From contig DATJAP010000008.1 in assembly GCA_035516155.1 (NCBI GenBank), forward strand, positions 1 through 64,000: DNA of 64,000 bases, read 5' to 3'. Source of the stretch: JAJYKN01 sp035516155. GTDB lineage: Bacteria > Nitrospirota > UBA9217. Below the pieces are notes generated by a model, which searched no databases, was not told the DNA's origin, and saw only the letters and a program-made list of their open reading frames with translations. This document shows, piece by piece, positions 8,614 through 17,103 of this stretch (the first letter of the stretch is position 1; the number at the start of each line of letters is the position of its first letter). The translations under genes and the position numbers were made by a program.

Positions 8614-8707
8614 AAGAAAGAACACCATCGAGGACGCAGAGAAATAAAATTTCTTGGAATATTTTCGTTTTACTCTGAGCCTCCTCCGGTCAAGTGTTCG
8701 TACTATC

Positions 8708-8953
8708 ATGGAAGAAAAAGACCGCAGGCTCATTCGTATGCTTGGCGTGCTGAGTACCGTGGGATTAACCCTGGTATTCTCCACCGTGATTGGTCTCTTC
8801 ATCGGGCTCAAGTTGGATAAATGGTTCGGCACTTCCCCTTGGCTCACAGCGGTTTTTCTCCTCATCGGCATTATTGCGGGTTTTCGGAACCTTTTCGTAT
8901 ATGCCAAAAAGAGCCAGGATTCGTTTGACAAGGACGACAAGAAGAAGTCATGA
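8708..8953 (+). CDS. atpZ: AtpZ/AtpI-like small membrane protein (F0F1 ATPase assembly gene 1 type)
   Basis: An 81-residue protein with two membrane helices (STVGLTLVFSTVIGLFIGLKLD and LTAVFLLIGIIAGFRNL), matching the AtpZ/AtpI family whose genes head many atp operons; family members are implicated in Mg2+ supply or c-ring assembly. The GxKLDxxFGTSPW loop is typical. An upstream TTG at 8654 is possible, but the ATG at 8708 gives the usual length. It overlaps the next gene by ATGA. The structural F0F1 genes do not follow. Confidence 0.7.
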   Translation: MEEKDRRLIRMLGVLSTVGLTLVFSTVIGLFIGLKLDKWFGTSPWLTAVFLLIGIIAGFRNLFVYAKKSQDSFDKDDKKKS

Positions 8954-9390
8954 CTGACGACATCAGAATACGACAACAGGCTGTAGCGAGCATCATCAGA
9001 GGGGTTGCGATGAAGACCTCCCTGATCGTGCTCGGTGCCGTTGTCGCCGCTTCCGTCTACAGCATTATTCAGCATCCCCCGCAGGGCTGGTGGTTCCTGC
9101 CGTTTAGCATTCTCTTCGGAGGTATACTCGGCTTGCTGAACTTCCGGTGGTTGGCCAGATCCGTAGAAAAAGTATACCTCCGCGCAGGCGCAACGCCAGG
9201 AATTTCAAGCCTGGCCGCGTTGGTCATAAGCGGTCTGAAACTGACCGTCATTTTCGTCATTCTCTTTATCGTCATTCGATGGCAGTTGGTGCACATCTTC
9301 GGCCTCGTGGGGGGGCTGTCGCTCTGTTTCCTGGCCATTCTCTGGGAAGGGGTGACCCTCATGAAGAACACGCTGAAGCGGGAGGAATAA
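8950..9390 (+). CDS. atpI: ATP synthase subunit I-like membrane protein
   Basis: A 146-residue protein with four predicted membrane helices: residues ~20-40, ~48-68 (FLPFSILFGGILGLLNFRWL), ~85-108 and ~112-135. This matches the ATP synthase I chain family that usually sits beside atpB. The LGLLNFRWLARSVEK segment is typical. It is translationally coupled to the preceding AtpZ-like gene through ATGA. Downstream there is a cytochrome gene rather than atpB, so the pair is separated from the ATP synthase genes. Role in ATP synthase assembly is inferred from the family. Confidence 0.7.
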   Translation: MTDDIRIRQQAVASIIRGVAMKTSLIVLGAVVAASVYSIIQHPPQGWWFLPFSILFGGILGLLNFRWLARSVEKVYLRAGATPGISSLAALVISGLKLTVIFVILFIVIRWQLVHIFGLVGGLSLCFLAILWEGVTLMKNTLKREE

Positions 9391-9448
9391 CTAAAATACC
9401 TGTGGATGCACGTCAACCGGATTGAAATCAGGGGAGGAGAGGAAGGTT

Positions 9449-9919
9449 ATGAAGAATCATGTATTGAGACCGCTGATTGTGGTGATCGGTATCGTCATTT
9501 TGATACTGCTGGCCAGAATGGTTATCGTCCCAAAGGATTTCGGGATCGGTCAGCGCGGTTACATGTATAGCTGGCACCGTCATTCCAATGAGGAAGACTG
9601 GAAGAAGATCAAGGTGAAATATCAAGGTAAGGAATACTGCAAGGATTGTCATCCCGATAAATACGACAGCATCAACAAAACCCCGCACAGGATAATCCAG
9701 TGCGAAAACTGCCATGGCCCAGCGATCGATCATCCGTCGGACCCCCCGAAACTGGCGATCGACAGGAGCAGGGCACTTTGCCTGCGTTGTCATTATCCGC
9801 TGCCTTACCCCACGAGCGGGCGTTCGCACATTATAAGCATTGACCCCGAGAAGCACAACCCCGGCATGGAATGTTCCACCTGCCATAATCCTCACAACCC
9901 GATGGAGGGCCTGAAATGA
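9449..9919 (+). CDS. Membrane-anchored tetraheme c-type cytochrome (module 1)
   Basis: A 156-residue protein with an N-terminal membrane anchor (LIVVIGIVILILLARMVIV) and four haem-binding motifs in order: CKDCH, CENCH, CLRCH and CSTCH. This suits a small periplasmic electron carrier like the NrfB/NrfH or ActA-type partners of FeS/NrfD modules. GGAGGAGAGGAAGG precedes the ATG. The stop overlaps the start of the FeS gene (ATGA), placing both in one complex-coding operon with the NrfD-like gene. No terminal reductase is adjacent. Confidence 0.85.
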   Translation: MKNHVLRPLIVVIGIVILILLARMVIVPKDFGIGQRGYMYSWHRHSNEEDWKKIKVKYQGKEYCKDCHPDKYDSINKTPHRIIQCENCHGPAIDHPSDPPKLAIDRSRALCLRCHYPLPYPTSGRSHIISIDPEKHNPGMECSTCHNPHNPMEGLK

Positions 9920-10704
9920 TTACGCGAAGGGACTTTTTTAAGAAAACGGTGATGGGCATCGCCGGCGCGGCAATCCCGCTGGCAGCCCTCGAAATTGTCG
10001 ACCCGAAAAAACTTTTCGCTGACATAGCTGCCGAGACGACATCTGTGCGGTGGGCTTTTCTGGTGGATACCTATAAATGCGTGGGATGCGGGTTCTGTGT
10101 CAAGGCATGCAAGCTGGAGAACGAGGTCCCCTACGATGCGAATGTTTCGAGGACCTGGGTAGAGCGATATGTCCTGACCAAGAAAGGGAGGGTCTACGCT
10201 GATAGTCCCAAGGCGGCCAGGGACGGCTTTACGGATGCGAAAATCGATCAGGGATCAGACGGCCTCAAAGACATCAGCAGTGAGGGCATCGAAAAGGCTT
10301 ATTTCGTGCCGAAGCTTTGCAATCAGTGCGATAACCCACCCTGTGTTCAAGTTTGCCCCGTGGGGGCGACGTATCAGGCGCCCGATGGCGTAGTCATGGT
10401 TGACCGGACGTGGTGCATCGGTTGCGGCTACTGTATCATGGGCTGTCCGTACGGAGTCCGGTTTTTCCATCCCGTCTATCATACGGCGGAGAAATGCAAT
10501 TTCTGCTATCACCGGATCACCAAAGGATTAAAAACCGCCTGTGTTCAGGCTTGTCCTTTCGGAGCGCGCCAGATCGGGAACATCAAAGACCCCAATGATC
10601 CGGTGACCCAGACCATCAGAACACAGCGGGTGGCAGTATTGAAGAGTGAATACGGCACGAAACCCCAGGTCTATTATATCGGCCTGGACGAGGAGGTCAG
10701 ATAG
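9916..10704 (+). CDS. Tat-exported four-cluster ferredoxin subunit (NrfC/HybA/DmsB type, module 1)
   Basis: A 262-residue protein with a twin-arginine leader (RRDFFKK, hydrophobic stretch to ~residue 30) and cysteine clusters for four [4Fe-4S] centres: CVGCGFCVKAC, CNQCDNPPCVQVC, CIGCGYCIMGC and CNFC...CVQAC. This is the electron-wire subunit of complex iron-sulfur molybdoenzyme-like systems. It sits between a tetraheme cytochrome and an NrfD-like quinone-site protein, so it should carry electrons between the quinone pool and the periplasmic haems. A catalytic subunit is missing nearby. Confidence 0.9.
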   Translation: MITRRDFFKKTVMGIAGAAIPLAALEIVDPKKLFADIAAETTSVRWAFLVDTYKCVGCGFCVKACKLENEVPYDANVSRTWVERYVLTKKGRVYADSPKAARDGFTDAKIDQGSDGLKDISSEGIEKAYFVPKLCNQCDNPPCVQVCPVGATYQAPDGVVMVDRTWCIGCGYCIMGCPYGVRFFHPVYHTAEKCNFCYHRITKGLKTACVQACPFGARQIGNIKDPNDPVTQTIRTQRVAVLKSEYGTKPQVYYIGLDEEVR

Positions 10705-10706
10705 CC

Positions 10707-11960
10707 ATGGTACATGGAGAACTTTGGACTGTAAAAGAGCTGTTTACGTTACCGAATGAGTATATCTACTGGAGCATACAGATCGTGATGTATCCCTTCA
10801 TGACGGGTTTGGTAGCAGGAGCCTTCGTGCTTTCATCGCTCTATCATGTGTTCGGCGTCCAGAAACTCAAGGACATGGCACGTTTTGCGCTCGTTTTTTC
10901 CTTTGCGCTTCTTTTTGCCGCGCCCATGCCGATTGTGCTCCACCTGCAATTCCCCTTCCGGGGGGTGGAGATTTTCATGACCCCGCATTTTACCTCAGCC
11001 ATCGCCGCTTTCGGTATCGTGTTTTTTTCCTACGGGGCCATCGTGGCATCGGAGCTCTGGTTCCTGTACCGCAGCCATTTTGTCTCTGTGTCGCTTAAAC
11101 TCCGGGAGAAGCAGGATAAGACAATCGTGGAATGGATCCAGTATCTGATTTTTTGTTCGCTGACGCTCGGTGTCTACGACGTCAGCGAAGAGGCGCTGCA
11201 TCGGGACGAAAAAGCGATCAAGTTCCTTGCCAGCCTCGGGATTCCTGTCGCCTGTTTTCTTCACGGTTATGCAGGATTCATTTTCGGCTCCGTCAAGGCC
11301 AACGCCCTGTGGATGACGCCGCTCATGCCGGTCATATTCATCATGTCAGCGATTGTCTCGGGGATCGCGTTGTGCATGCTCACGTACATCGTGACGATGG
11401 AAATTCGGAAGTTTTTTGCGAAGCGCAAAAGGGCCGCGTACGCCGGATACCAGTCCAAGGAGCAGCTCCAGAGCGCGGAGATCAGTGTTATCCAGATGAC
11501 GGCGAAGTATCTTCTGACCTTCCTCGTGGCCGCCATCAGCCTTGAAATCCTCGATCTTATCTTCCGGGGATACACCGCGTTGAAGTCCTGGGATGTGCTC
11601 CGAAGCGTTATCTACGAGCGGGATTTCAAGGCCATATTCATCATGCAATACGGCATTGGAAATCTCATTCCCCTCATCCTGTTCCTGCTTCCCGGGCTGA
11701 CGATACGAAGAGCGTTGGTGGGCGTCACACTCGTCCTTTTCGGAGTCTTTATGATGCGCTGGAACGTCGTAATCGGCGGCCAGGCATTTTCACTGACCTT
11801 TGCCGGATTCATGCACTATCATTTGCCGATTGTCCCGCACAATTGGGAGACGTTCAAAGAGGGGCTTGCAGGAGCGGTAAGCATTTTCATCATGCCCTTT
11901 GCACTTTTTTACGTAATCAGCAAAATATTCCCCGTGTTCGAGTATAAAGAAGCCCACTAA
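10707..11960 (+). CDS. nrfD: NrfD/PsrC-like integral membrane subunit (module 1)
   Basis: A 417-residue polytopic protein of the NrfD/PsrC family, which binds menaquinol/menaquinone at the periplasmic side and exchanges electrons with the FeS subunit. About nine or ten hydrophobic segments are visible, with TGLVAGAFVLSSLYHVFG in the first helix and EASEELWFLYRS-like loops between. GAGGAGGTC upstream gives a strong ribosome site, and the gap to the FeS gene is two bases. Whether it oxidises quinol or reduces quinone cannot be told. The symbol reflects the family only. Confidence 0.87.
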   Translation: MVHGELWTVKELFTLPNEYIYWSIQIVMYPFMTGLVAGAFVLSSLYHVFGVQKLKDMARFALVFSFALLFAAPMPIVLHLQFPFRGVEIFMTPHFTSAIAAFGIVFFSYGAIVASELWFLYRSHFVSVSLKLREKQDKTIVEWIQYLIFCSLTLGVYDVSEEALHRDEKAIKFLASLGIPVACFLHGYAGFIFGSVKANALWMTPLMPVIFIMSAIVSGIALCMLTYIVTMEIRKFFAKRKRAAYAGYQSKEQLQSAEISVIQMTAKYLLTFLVAAISLEILDLIFRGYTALKSWDVLRSVIYERDFKAIFIMQYGIGNLIPLILFLLPGLTIRRALVGVTLVLFGVFMMRWNVVIGGQAFSLTFAGFMHYHLPIVPHNWETFKEGLAGAVSIFIMPFALFYVISKIFPVFEYKEAH

Positions 11961-11970
11961 TCCTATCGTA

Positions 11971-12014
11971 AGAGGTTCTCTCCCGGGATTTATTCGTTCC
12001 GGGAGAGAACCTCT
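11971..12014 (+). terminator. Long perfect hairpin between the two FeS/NrfD modules
   Basis: AGAGGTTCTCTCCCGG and its exact 16-base complement flank a 12-base loop. There is no T-run directly after it. It lies 10 bases past the NrfD-like stop, so it likely ends or stabilises the module-1 transcript. Confidence 0.7.
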
Positions 12015-12033
12015 GTCAACTTGAAATTTTAGT

Positions 12034-12062
12034 TTGCAATCTCTTCAGGGGTGTCTTACAAT
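12034..12062 (+). promoter_or_regulatory. Predicted sigma-70 promoter for module 2
   Basis: TTGCAA, 17-base spacer, TACAAT, about 55 bases before the module-2 cytochrome start. Together with the hairpin upstream this makes module 2 a separate transcription unit. Confidence 0.5.
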
Positions 12063-12117
12063 AGATGCATTATAAATTTCATTGAGCTAGCCCCAAAACC
12101 AGAAATGAGGGGATACG

Positions 12118-12639
12118 ATGGAAGAACAAAGCAAAGTACGCCGGCTTTTTTGTCTCATTGCTTTCCTGACGCTCACCCTTTCTTCAGCTAGCCTCCTCGC
12201 AGAAGAACAAGACATCCCGAAAAAATTCTTTGTACCGCCACCTCCCTTTACTCCCGGAATTTTCCCCTGCTCACAATGTCACGCCGGCATGCCTGCAAAC
12301 AAAAAGCCGCGTAAACTGGAAATGCACCAGGAAATTGCGGACTCCCTGAAGCACATACCGGGAGGATGGTGTTTTGATTGCCACAACCCCGATAACCGCG
12401 ATAAGCTGCGGCTCGCGAACGGCAAACTGGTCAGCTTTGAGGAATCGTATATTCTCTGCGGCCAATGCCACGGGACGATTCTCCGTGAGTGGAAAGCCGG
12501 CCTGCACGGAAAGAGGACCGGGATGTGGAATGGGGAGAAACAGTACCGGCTCTGTGTGCACTGCCATTGGCCGCACGGTCCGCGGTTCAAGCCGATCAAA
12601 CCGTTGCCTCCGCCGGTCAAGCCGACGGATATCAGGTGA
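12118..12639 (+). CDS. Periplasmic tetraheme c-type cytochrome (module 2)
   Basis: A 173-residue protein with a signal peptide (LFCLIAFLTLTLSSASLLA) and four haem motifs: CSQCH, CFDCH, CGQCH and CVHCH. The tail is proline-rich (LPPPVKP). It is the first gene of the second cytochrome/FeS/NrfD set. It differs from the module-1 cytochrome in having a cleavable-looking signal rather than an obvious anchor. ATGAGGGGATACG gives the ribosome site. The stop overlaps a possible GTG start of the following FeS gene. Confidence 0.85.
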   Translation: MEEQSKVRRLFCLIAFLTLTLSSASLLAEEQDIPKKFFVPPPPFTPGIFPCSQCHAGMPANKKPRKLEMHQEIADSLKHIPGGWCFDCHNPDNRDKLRLANGKLVSFEESYILCGQCHGTILREWKAGLHGKRTGMWNGEKQYRLCVHCHWPHGPRFKPIKPLPPPVKPTDIR

Positions 12640-12665
12640 AAAAACGTGATAAAACGACGAGGCGA

Positions 12666-13595
12666 ATGATGCGAAAAATCACGAAAAAAAGAGACGGAAT
12701 ACATCTTGACCGCAGGAGCTTTCTGAAAGGCGCTGCCCTCGGACTTGCGGGAGCAGCTCTCCCGCTCAAGAAAGCGGAAGCGTCATTCTGGGAATCTTTT
12801 TTCCAGAAACACTTCAAGGAAATGAACGATGCCGAGATCAAGCAGGTCATCGGACGGTTGGAACAGGAGTACGAAGAAAAATATAAGATAGCGATCAAAG
12901 TGGGAAATGAGAAGGCTCTTCCCGGTGTGCTGTTCGGCTACGGCCTCGACCTTTCCCGGTGTATCGGATGCAGGCGATGCGAGTATGCCTGCGTGGATGA
13001 GAACAATCAGTCCAAGGACCCGCAGATTCACTGGATATCGGTCCTCAGATTCAAAAAGGGTGAGAAGTGGGTCGACCTTGAAAACTCGGAGAAGTACTAC
13101 AATCCCGAACTGGTGCCCGAACCGGACTATTTTTACATGCCGGTCCAGTGCCAGCAGTGCGAAGACCCGCCCTGTGTTCGCGCCTGTCCGACGCAGGCCA
13201 CGTGGAAAGAGCCCGATGGAATCGTGGTCGTCGACTATAACTGGTGCATCGGGTGCCGTTACTGCATGGCCGCCTGTCCCTATGGAGCTCGGCACTTCAA
13301 CTGGGCCGAGCCGGGCCGGAAGAGTGAGGAGATTAACCCGCAGACGCACTACCTCGGGAATCGTCCGCGCTATAAGGGAGTGGTGGAGAAATGCACGTTC
13401 TGCATCCAGCGGACACGGAACGGCCGCTACCCGGCCTGTGTTGAGGCCTGTCCCGTGGGCGCGAGGAAGTTCGGCAATTTGCTTGATCCGAACAGCGAGA
13501 TCCGGTATGCCATAGAACACAAGAGAGTGTTCCGCCTGAAGGAAGACCTGAACACCAATCCCAAGTTCTATTATTTCTTCGCGTACGGCGTGTAG
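12666..13595 (+). CDS. Tat-exported ferredoxin subunit (DsrO/HmcB-like, module 2)
   Basis: A 309-residue FeS protein with a Tat leader (DRRSFLKGAALGLAGAALP) followed by about 80 residues with a helical EVIGRLEQEYEEKY-like stretch, then four cysteine clusters: CIGCRRCEYAC, CQQCEDPPCVRAC, CIGCRYCMAAC and CTFC...CVEAC. The pattern IVVVDYNWCIGCRYCMAACPYGARHFNW resembles periplasmic DsrO/HmcB ferredoxins. A GTG at 12636 overlapping the previous stop is an alternative start. It should pass electrons between the NrfD-like subunit (12 bases downstream) and the tetraheme cytochrome upstream. Confidence 0.88.
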   Translation: MMRKITKKRDGIHLDRRSFLKGAALGLAGAALPLKKAEASFWESFFQKHFKEMNDAEIKQVIGRLEQEYEEKYKIAIKVGNEKALPGVLFGYGLDLSRCIGCRRCEYACVDENNQSKDPQIHWISVLRFKKGEKWVDLENSEKYYNPELVPEPDYFYMPVQCQQCEDPPCVRACPTQATWKEPDGIVVVDYNWCIGCRYCMAACPYGARHFNWAEPGRKSEEINPQTHYLGNRPRYKGVVEKCTFCIQRTRNGRYPACVEACPVGARKFGNLLDPNSEIRYAIEHKRVFRLKEDLNTNPKFYYFFAYGV

Positions 13596-13606
13596 GAGGC
13601 TTACCC

Positions 13607-14830
13607 ATGGGCAACTTGATCAGAAACTTTTTTATCGCCTTGCGTCAGATATTTATTGGGAACCGCGCCTACTACCTGTGGGTCGCATTCCTTTCGCTTT
13701 TCATCCTCCTGGGGCTCAGCGCTTACCTTGACCAACTCCATCGCGGTCTGATCACAACGGCAATGAGGGACCAGGTCTCGTGGGGACTGTTTATATCAAA
13801 TTTTACCTTTCTTGTCGGCGTTGCCGCCGCGGCCGTCCTGCTCGTCGTTCCTGCCTATCTCTATAATTTCAAACCGATCAAGGAAATCGTGCTGTTCGGG
13901 GAGTTGCTCGCCATCACGGCGATCACGATGTGTATTCTGTTCATCCTGGTCGACATGGGCCAGCCTCTCCGGGTCTGGCATATTTTGCCGTTCATCGGCG
14001 CCATGCATTTTCCTGCATCGCTGCTGGCCTGGGATGTGGTCGTCCTGAACGGCTATCTTGCCATCAACAGCATCATAGCCTTTTACGTTCTCTACCGTCT
14101 TTCGATCGGGAAGGAATATAGTATGTCCGTGATCGGGCCGCTCATCATCCTCTCGATCCCCTGGGCGGTCAGTATTCACACCGTGACCGCGTTTCTCTAT
14201 AATGGGTTGTCCGCCCGGCCATTCTGGAATGCTTCTATCCTGGCACCACGCTTTCTTGCTTCGGCGTTCTGCTCAGGTCCGGCCATCATGCTGATCCTGT
14301 TCCAGATCATCAGGAAGCGGTCCGACGTCGAGATCGATAACAAGGCAATCTTCAAGATCGCGGAATTGATCGCCTACGCCATGGCCATTAATCTGTTCCT
14401 CCTGGGCGCCGAAGCGTTCAAGGAATTCTATTCCGGCGGTGTCGACAGCTATTCCATCCAATACCTGTATTTCGGTCTTCATGGGAAAACAAGCCTCGTA
14501 CCATGGATGTGGGCGGCAACCATCATGAATACCACGGCATTTTTCCTTTTTCTCTTCCCGAAGACCAGGGAGAATTTCACAACGCTCAATCTCGGGTGCA
14601 TCCTCATTATTATGGGCGTGTATATCGAAAAGGGGATGGGGCTCGTGGTCCCGGGGTTTGTGCCCGATGCCCTGGGCGAAATTTATGAATATTCTCCCAC
14701 GAAGTCGGAGATTCTTGTCACCATGGGAATCTGGGCAATCGGCGCCCTGCTGTACACGTTGCTGCTTAAGTTTGCAGTGCCGATCTACACGGGGAAGCTG
14801 CGTTTCGAGACCACTGCCGGGAGAGACTGA
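13607..14830 (+). CDS. NrfD/DsrP-like integral membrane subunit (module 2)
   Basis: A 407-residue polytopic membrane protein of the NrfD superfamily with about ten membrane helices. It resembles the DsrP/HmeB branch (for example the FxISNFTFLVGVAAAAV segment near residue 65 and FPASLLAWDVVVLNGYLAIN near residue 130). AGGAGG lies 8 bases before the ATG. With 12118 and 12666 it forms a quinone-linked periplasmic electron-transfer module that lacks a catalytic subunit. It is clearly diverged from the module-1 NrfD-like protein rather than a recent copy. Confidence 0.87.
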   Translation: MGNLIRNFFIALRQIFIGNRAYYLWVAFLSLFILLGLSAYLDQLHRGLITTAMRDQVSWGLFISNFTFLVGVAAAAVLLVVPAYLYNFKPIKEIVLFGELLAITAITMCILFILVDMGQPLRVWHILPFIGAMHFPASLLAWDVVVLNGYLAINSIIAFYVLYRLSIGKEYSMSVIGPLIILSIPWAVSIHTVTAFLYNGLSARPFWNASILAPRFLASAFCSGPAIMLILFQIIRKRSDVEIDNKAIFKIAELIAYAMAINLFLLGAEAFKEFYSGGVDSYSIQYLYFGLHGKTSLVPWMWAATIMNTTAFFLFLFPKTRENFTTLNLGCILIIMGVYIEKGMGLVVPGFVPDALGEIYEYSPTKSEILVTMGIWAIGALLYTLLLKFAVPIYTGKLRFETTAGRD

Positions 14831-15156
14831 TAATCCATCAGGGAGGGGAACGGGGAACAGCCTTTTTCACGCCTTGGAGAAGGCGATGAAGTCAAATCAA
14901 TCATTGTTGCAAACCGGGTCCGAACGAACCGCAAGCACCGACGAAGGAAACACCATGAGTCCCCGAAGCGGGTCATGGACAGTCATCTGTCCGGCATGAG
15001 GGTGAATGCGCTTCGAAGAACCGTCGTCTTCCGCCGCTACGGCTCGTTGCCCTGCGGATACCTCCTTCTCTCTCTGCTTCAAAAAATGTTCCGGTGCATC
15101 CGAAAAGTTTTTAATCACGCTGCCTTGTATTCCCCGCGAGGAGAAAGCCGCACTCC
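14831..15156. other. Convergent intergenic region, nothing recognised
   Basis: A 326-base gap between convergent operons. I see no intact gene, RNA or clear terminator hairpin in it. Confidence 0.5.
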
Positions 15157-16008
15157 TTACTCATCTTTTTTTTGCGTCATCAGAAAAATAACAAAACCCA
15201 TCCCCGCAAAGGTCAGCATGAGCAAGGTTGAGAAATTTTTTCTGAATTTCAGCAATGAATACGTATTCTGGATGTTTTTGTCGATCAGATCCAGTTTGGC
15301 TGTAAATTCGCCGGTCCTGTCCTTCACCAGGTTGACGTCTACGGTGTGGAAAAGAGCGCGGAATTCCGCTTGTGTGCTGAACAGGCTCTGTTCGTCGGTT
15401 TCCGGATAGACGCCTTCATGCTTCAGCTCCTCCAGTTTTTTCCCAAGCTCTCCGATTCTCGTCTCGGTCAGGAACAGCGCCTGCTTCATGACCTTGGCTC
15501 GTTCGTAGGAATGGCATTTTGTGCAGAGCTGGACACTGATGATATCAATACCGGCTTTCCGGATGTTATGGGACCCGTGGCAGACCACGCAATTCGGTGC
15601 CTTTTTGCCGGCCATGAGCGCCTTCCCATGGCCGCTTTCGAGAAAATTGGTAAGGATGGCGATATGGCATTTACCGCAGAATTGAGGGACATCTTTATAC
15701 TGCGGACTGCCGAGGAAGCCCCGCTGAGGCGACATTGCCAGCGCCGCATCCTTTGAATCGCCTCCGTGGCAGTGCTCGCAGGATACATTATTCTGGGCAT
15801 GCCAGCTGGCCTGCCATTCTTCGGGGATAGTCCTGAATTCCGGTTTCATTTGTTCCGAGGAATGGCAGGATATGCAGACATTCTCCTCAACCTGAACACC
15901 TGCCCATGGCTTTGTAAGGAATTCGTTCTCGAAATCCTGCTGGTAGTCCGCATATACGGTCAAGGGGAACAGAAACAGCAGCATTCCCCCTAAGATAAGG
16001 TATTTCAT
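15157..16008 (-). CDS. Pentaheme c-type cytochrome with C-terminal anchor, Rieske/cyt b partner
   Basis: A 283-residue protein with a signal peptide (MKYLILGGMLLFLFPLTVYA), five haem motifs (CISCH, CEHCH, CGKCH, CVVCH, CTKCH), then a long helical stretch (LTETRIGELGKKLEELKHEG) and a C-terminal membrane helix (TLLMLTFAGMGFVIFLM). It is the last gene of the Rieske-cytochrome b operon: its ATG overlaps the cyt b stop (TAATG), with GGGGAGGAC as ribosome site. It plausibly replaces cytochrome c1 or f as electron acceptor from the Rieske protein. Confidence 0.88.
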   Translation of the reverse strand: MKYLILGGMLLFLFPLTVYADYQQDFENEFLTKPWAGVQVEENVCISCHSSEQMKPEFRTIPEEWQASWHAQNNVSCEHCHGGDSKDAALAMSPQRGFLGSPQYKDVPQFCGKCHIAILTNFLESGHGKALMAGKKAPNCVVCHGSHNIRKAGIDIISVQLCTKCHSYERAKVMKQALFLTETRIGELGKKLEELKHEGVYPETDEQSLFSTQAEFRALFHTVDVNLVKDRTGEFTAKLDLIDKNIQNTYSLLKFRKNFSTLLMLTFAGMGFVIFLMTQKKDE

Positions 16009-17099
16009 TATGTCCTCCCCCAGAACAAGAGTACGACCCACATGACAAGCAGGAACAGGAAGACACCCCGCAGGACTGGCCGCTTCAGGACGTTTTTTTC
16101 CTTTTGGATATCCAGGAATGGCCATAACAGAAAGACGACGATCAGGATCAGTTGAATCATGATTCCGAAAAATTTATTCGGAATGAGCCTGAGGAGCTGA
16201 TAGGGCGCCAGCAGGTACCACGCAGGCTTGATCGCATGGGGTGTTTTGAACGGATCTGCCGGTATGTTCGCCTCACTCGGGAAAAAGAGCGTCGGCAGAA
16301 ATGTCATAATGAAGAACATGACGGCGAGATATGCCATCATCATGTACATTTGCTTTTGAAAAAAGGTCGGATAATAAGGATACCCGTCGGGATAGGTTTT
16401 CCTTTTGTACTCGGTTAGCGGCCTTTTTTCCTCGTCGATTTTGCCGAAAGGGGTGGCTGAGATGCCGATCCGGTTGATCAGGAACAGATGCACACCCATG
16501 AGAGCCAGAAAAATGGGAGGCAGGATCGCCACATGAAGCGCGAAAAATCTGCTGAGCGTTGTTGCCGTCACATGGTCTCCTCCCCTCAGGATCTGTGAGA
16601 TCGGTTCGCCGATGACGGGAAATGCAGTCGGCATCGAAGTCACAATCGTTGTCGCCCAATAGCTCAGCTGGGTCCACGGAAGAAGATATCCGCTCAGGCC
16701 GAAGATAATGGTAATAATCAGAATCAGCCCGCCGCCCAGCCAGGTCAATTCCCTTGGCCGCTTGTAATTTCCCATGAGAAAAACGGTAACCATATGGAGC
16801 ATGACAACCGTAATCATGAGGTTGCTGCCCACAGCGTGCATTTCCCGGAACAACCAGCCGTAGGGAACCTTCGTCATAATGTCCTGCACGCTTCCGAATG
16901 CATGGTCGGGGTGAGGGACGTAATAGATAAGGAGCAGGATCCCGGTCACCACCTGAATACCATAGGCTACGACAGCGAGAAAACCGAGCGTGTAAAAAAT
17001 ATTCGTGTTTTTTGGAATGCGGTAATCAATTACCTGGGTCTGAATAATATTGTCCAGCCCGATGCGCACATCAATCCAGTGTCTTATTTTCGTCCACAT
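16008..17099 (-). CDS. Cytochrome b (b6/subunit IV fused type) of a bc complex
   Basis: A 363-residue membrane protein. Two His pairs for the b haems are visible: REMHAVGSN...VVMLHMV in the second helix and FFALHVAILPPIF...GVHLFLI in the fourth. The SGYLLPWTQLSYWAT motif and the Qo-site region KPAWYLLAPYQLLR are present. The Qo motif that normally reads PEWY reads PAWY. It lies 4 bases after the Rieske gene. The complex should oxidise menaquinol and pass electrons to the multiheme cytochrome encoded next. Confidence 0.93.
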   Translation of the reverse strand: MWTKIRHWIDVRIGLDNIIQTQVIDYRIPKNTNIFYTLGFLAVVAYGIQVVTGILLLIYYVPHPDHAFGSVQDIMTKVPYGWLFREMHAVGSNLMITVVMLHMVTVFLMGNYKRPRELTWLGGGLILIITIIFGLSGYLLPWTQLSYWATTIVTSMPTAFPVIGEPISQILRGGDHVTATTLSRFFALHVAILPPIFLALMGVHLFLINRIGISATPFGKIDEEKRPLTEYKRKTYPDGYPYYPTFFQKQMYMMMAYLAVMFFIMTFLPTLFFPSEANIPADPFKTPHAIKPAWYLLAPYQLLRLIPNKFFGIMIQLILIVVFLLWPFLDIQKEKNVLKRPVLRGVFLFLLVMWVVLLFWGRT

Positions 17100-17103
17100 T
17101 GTC

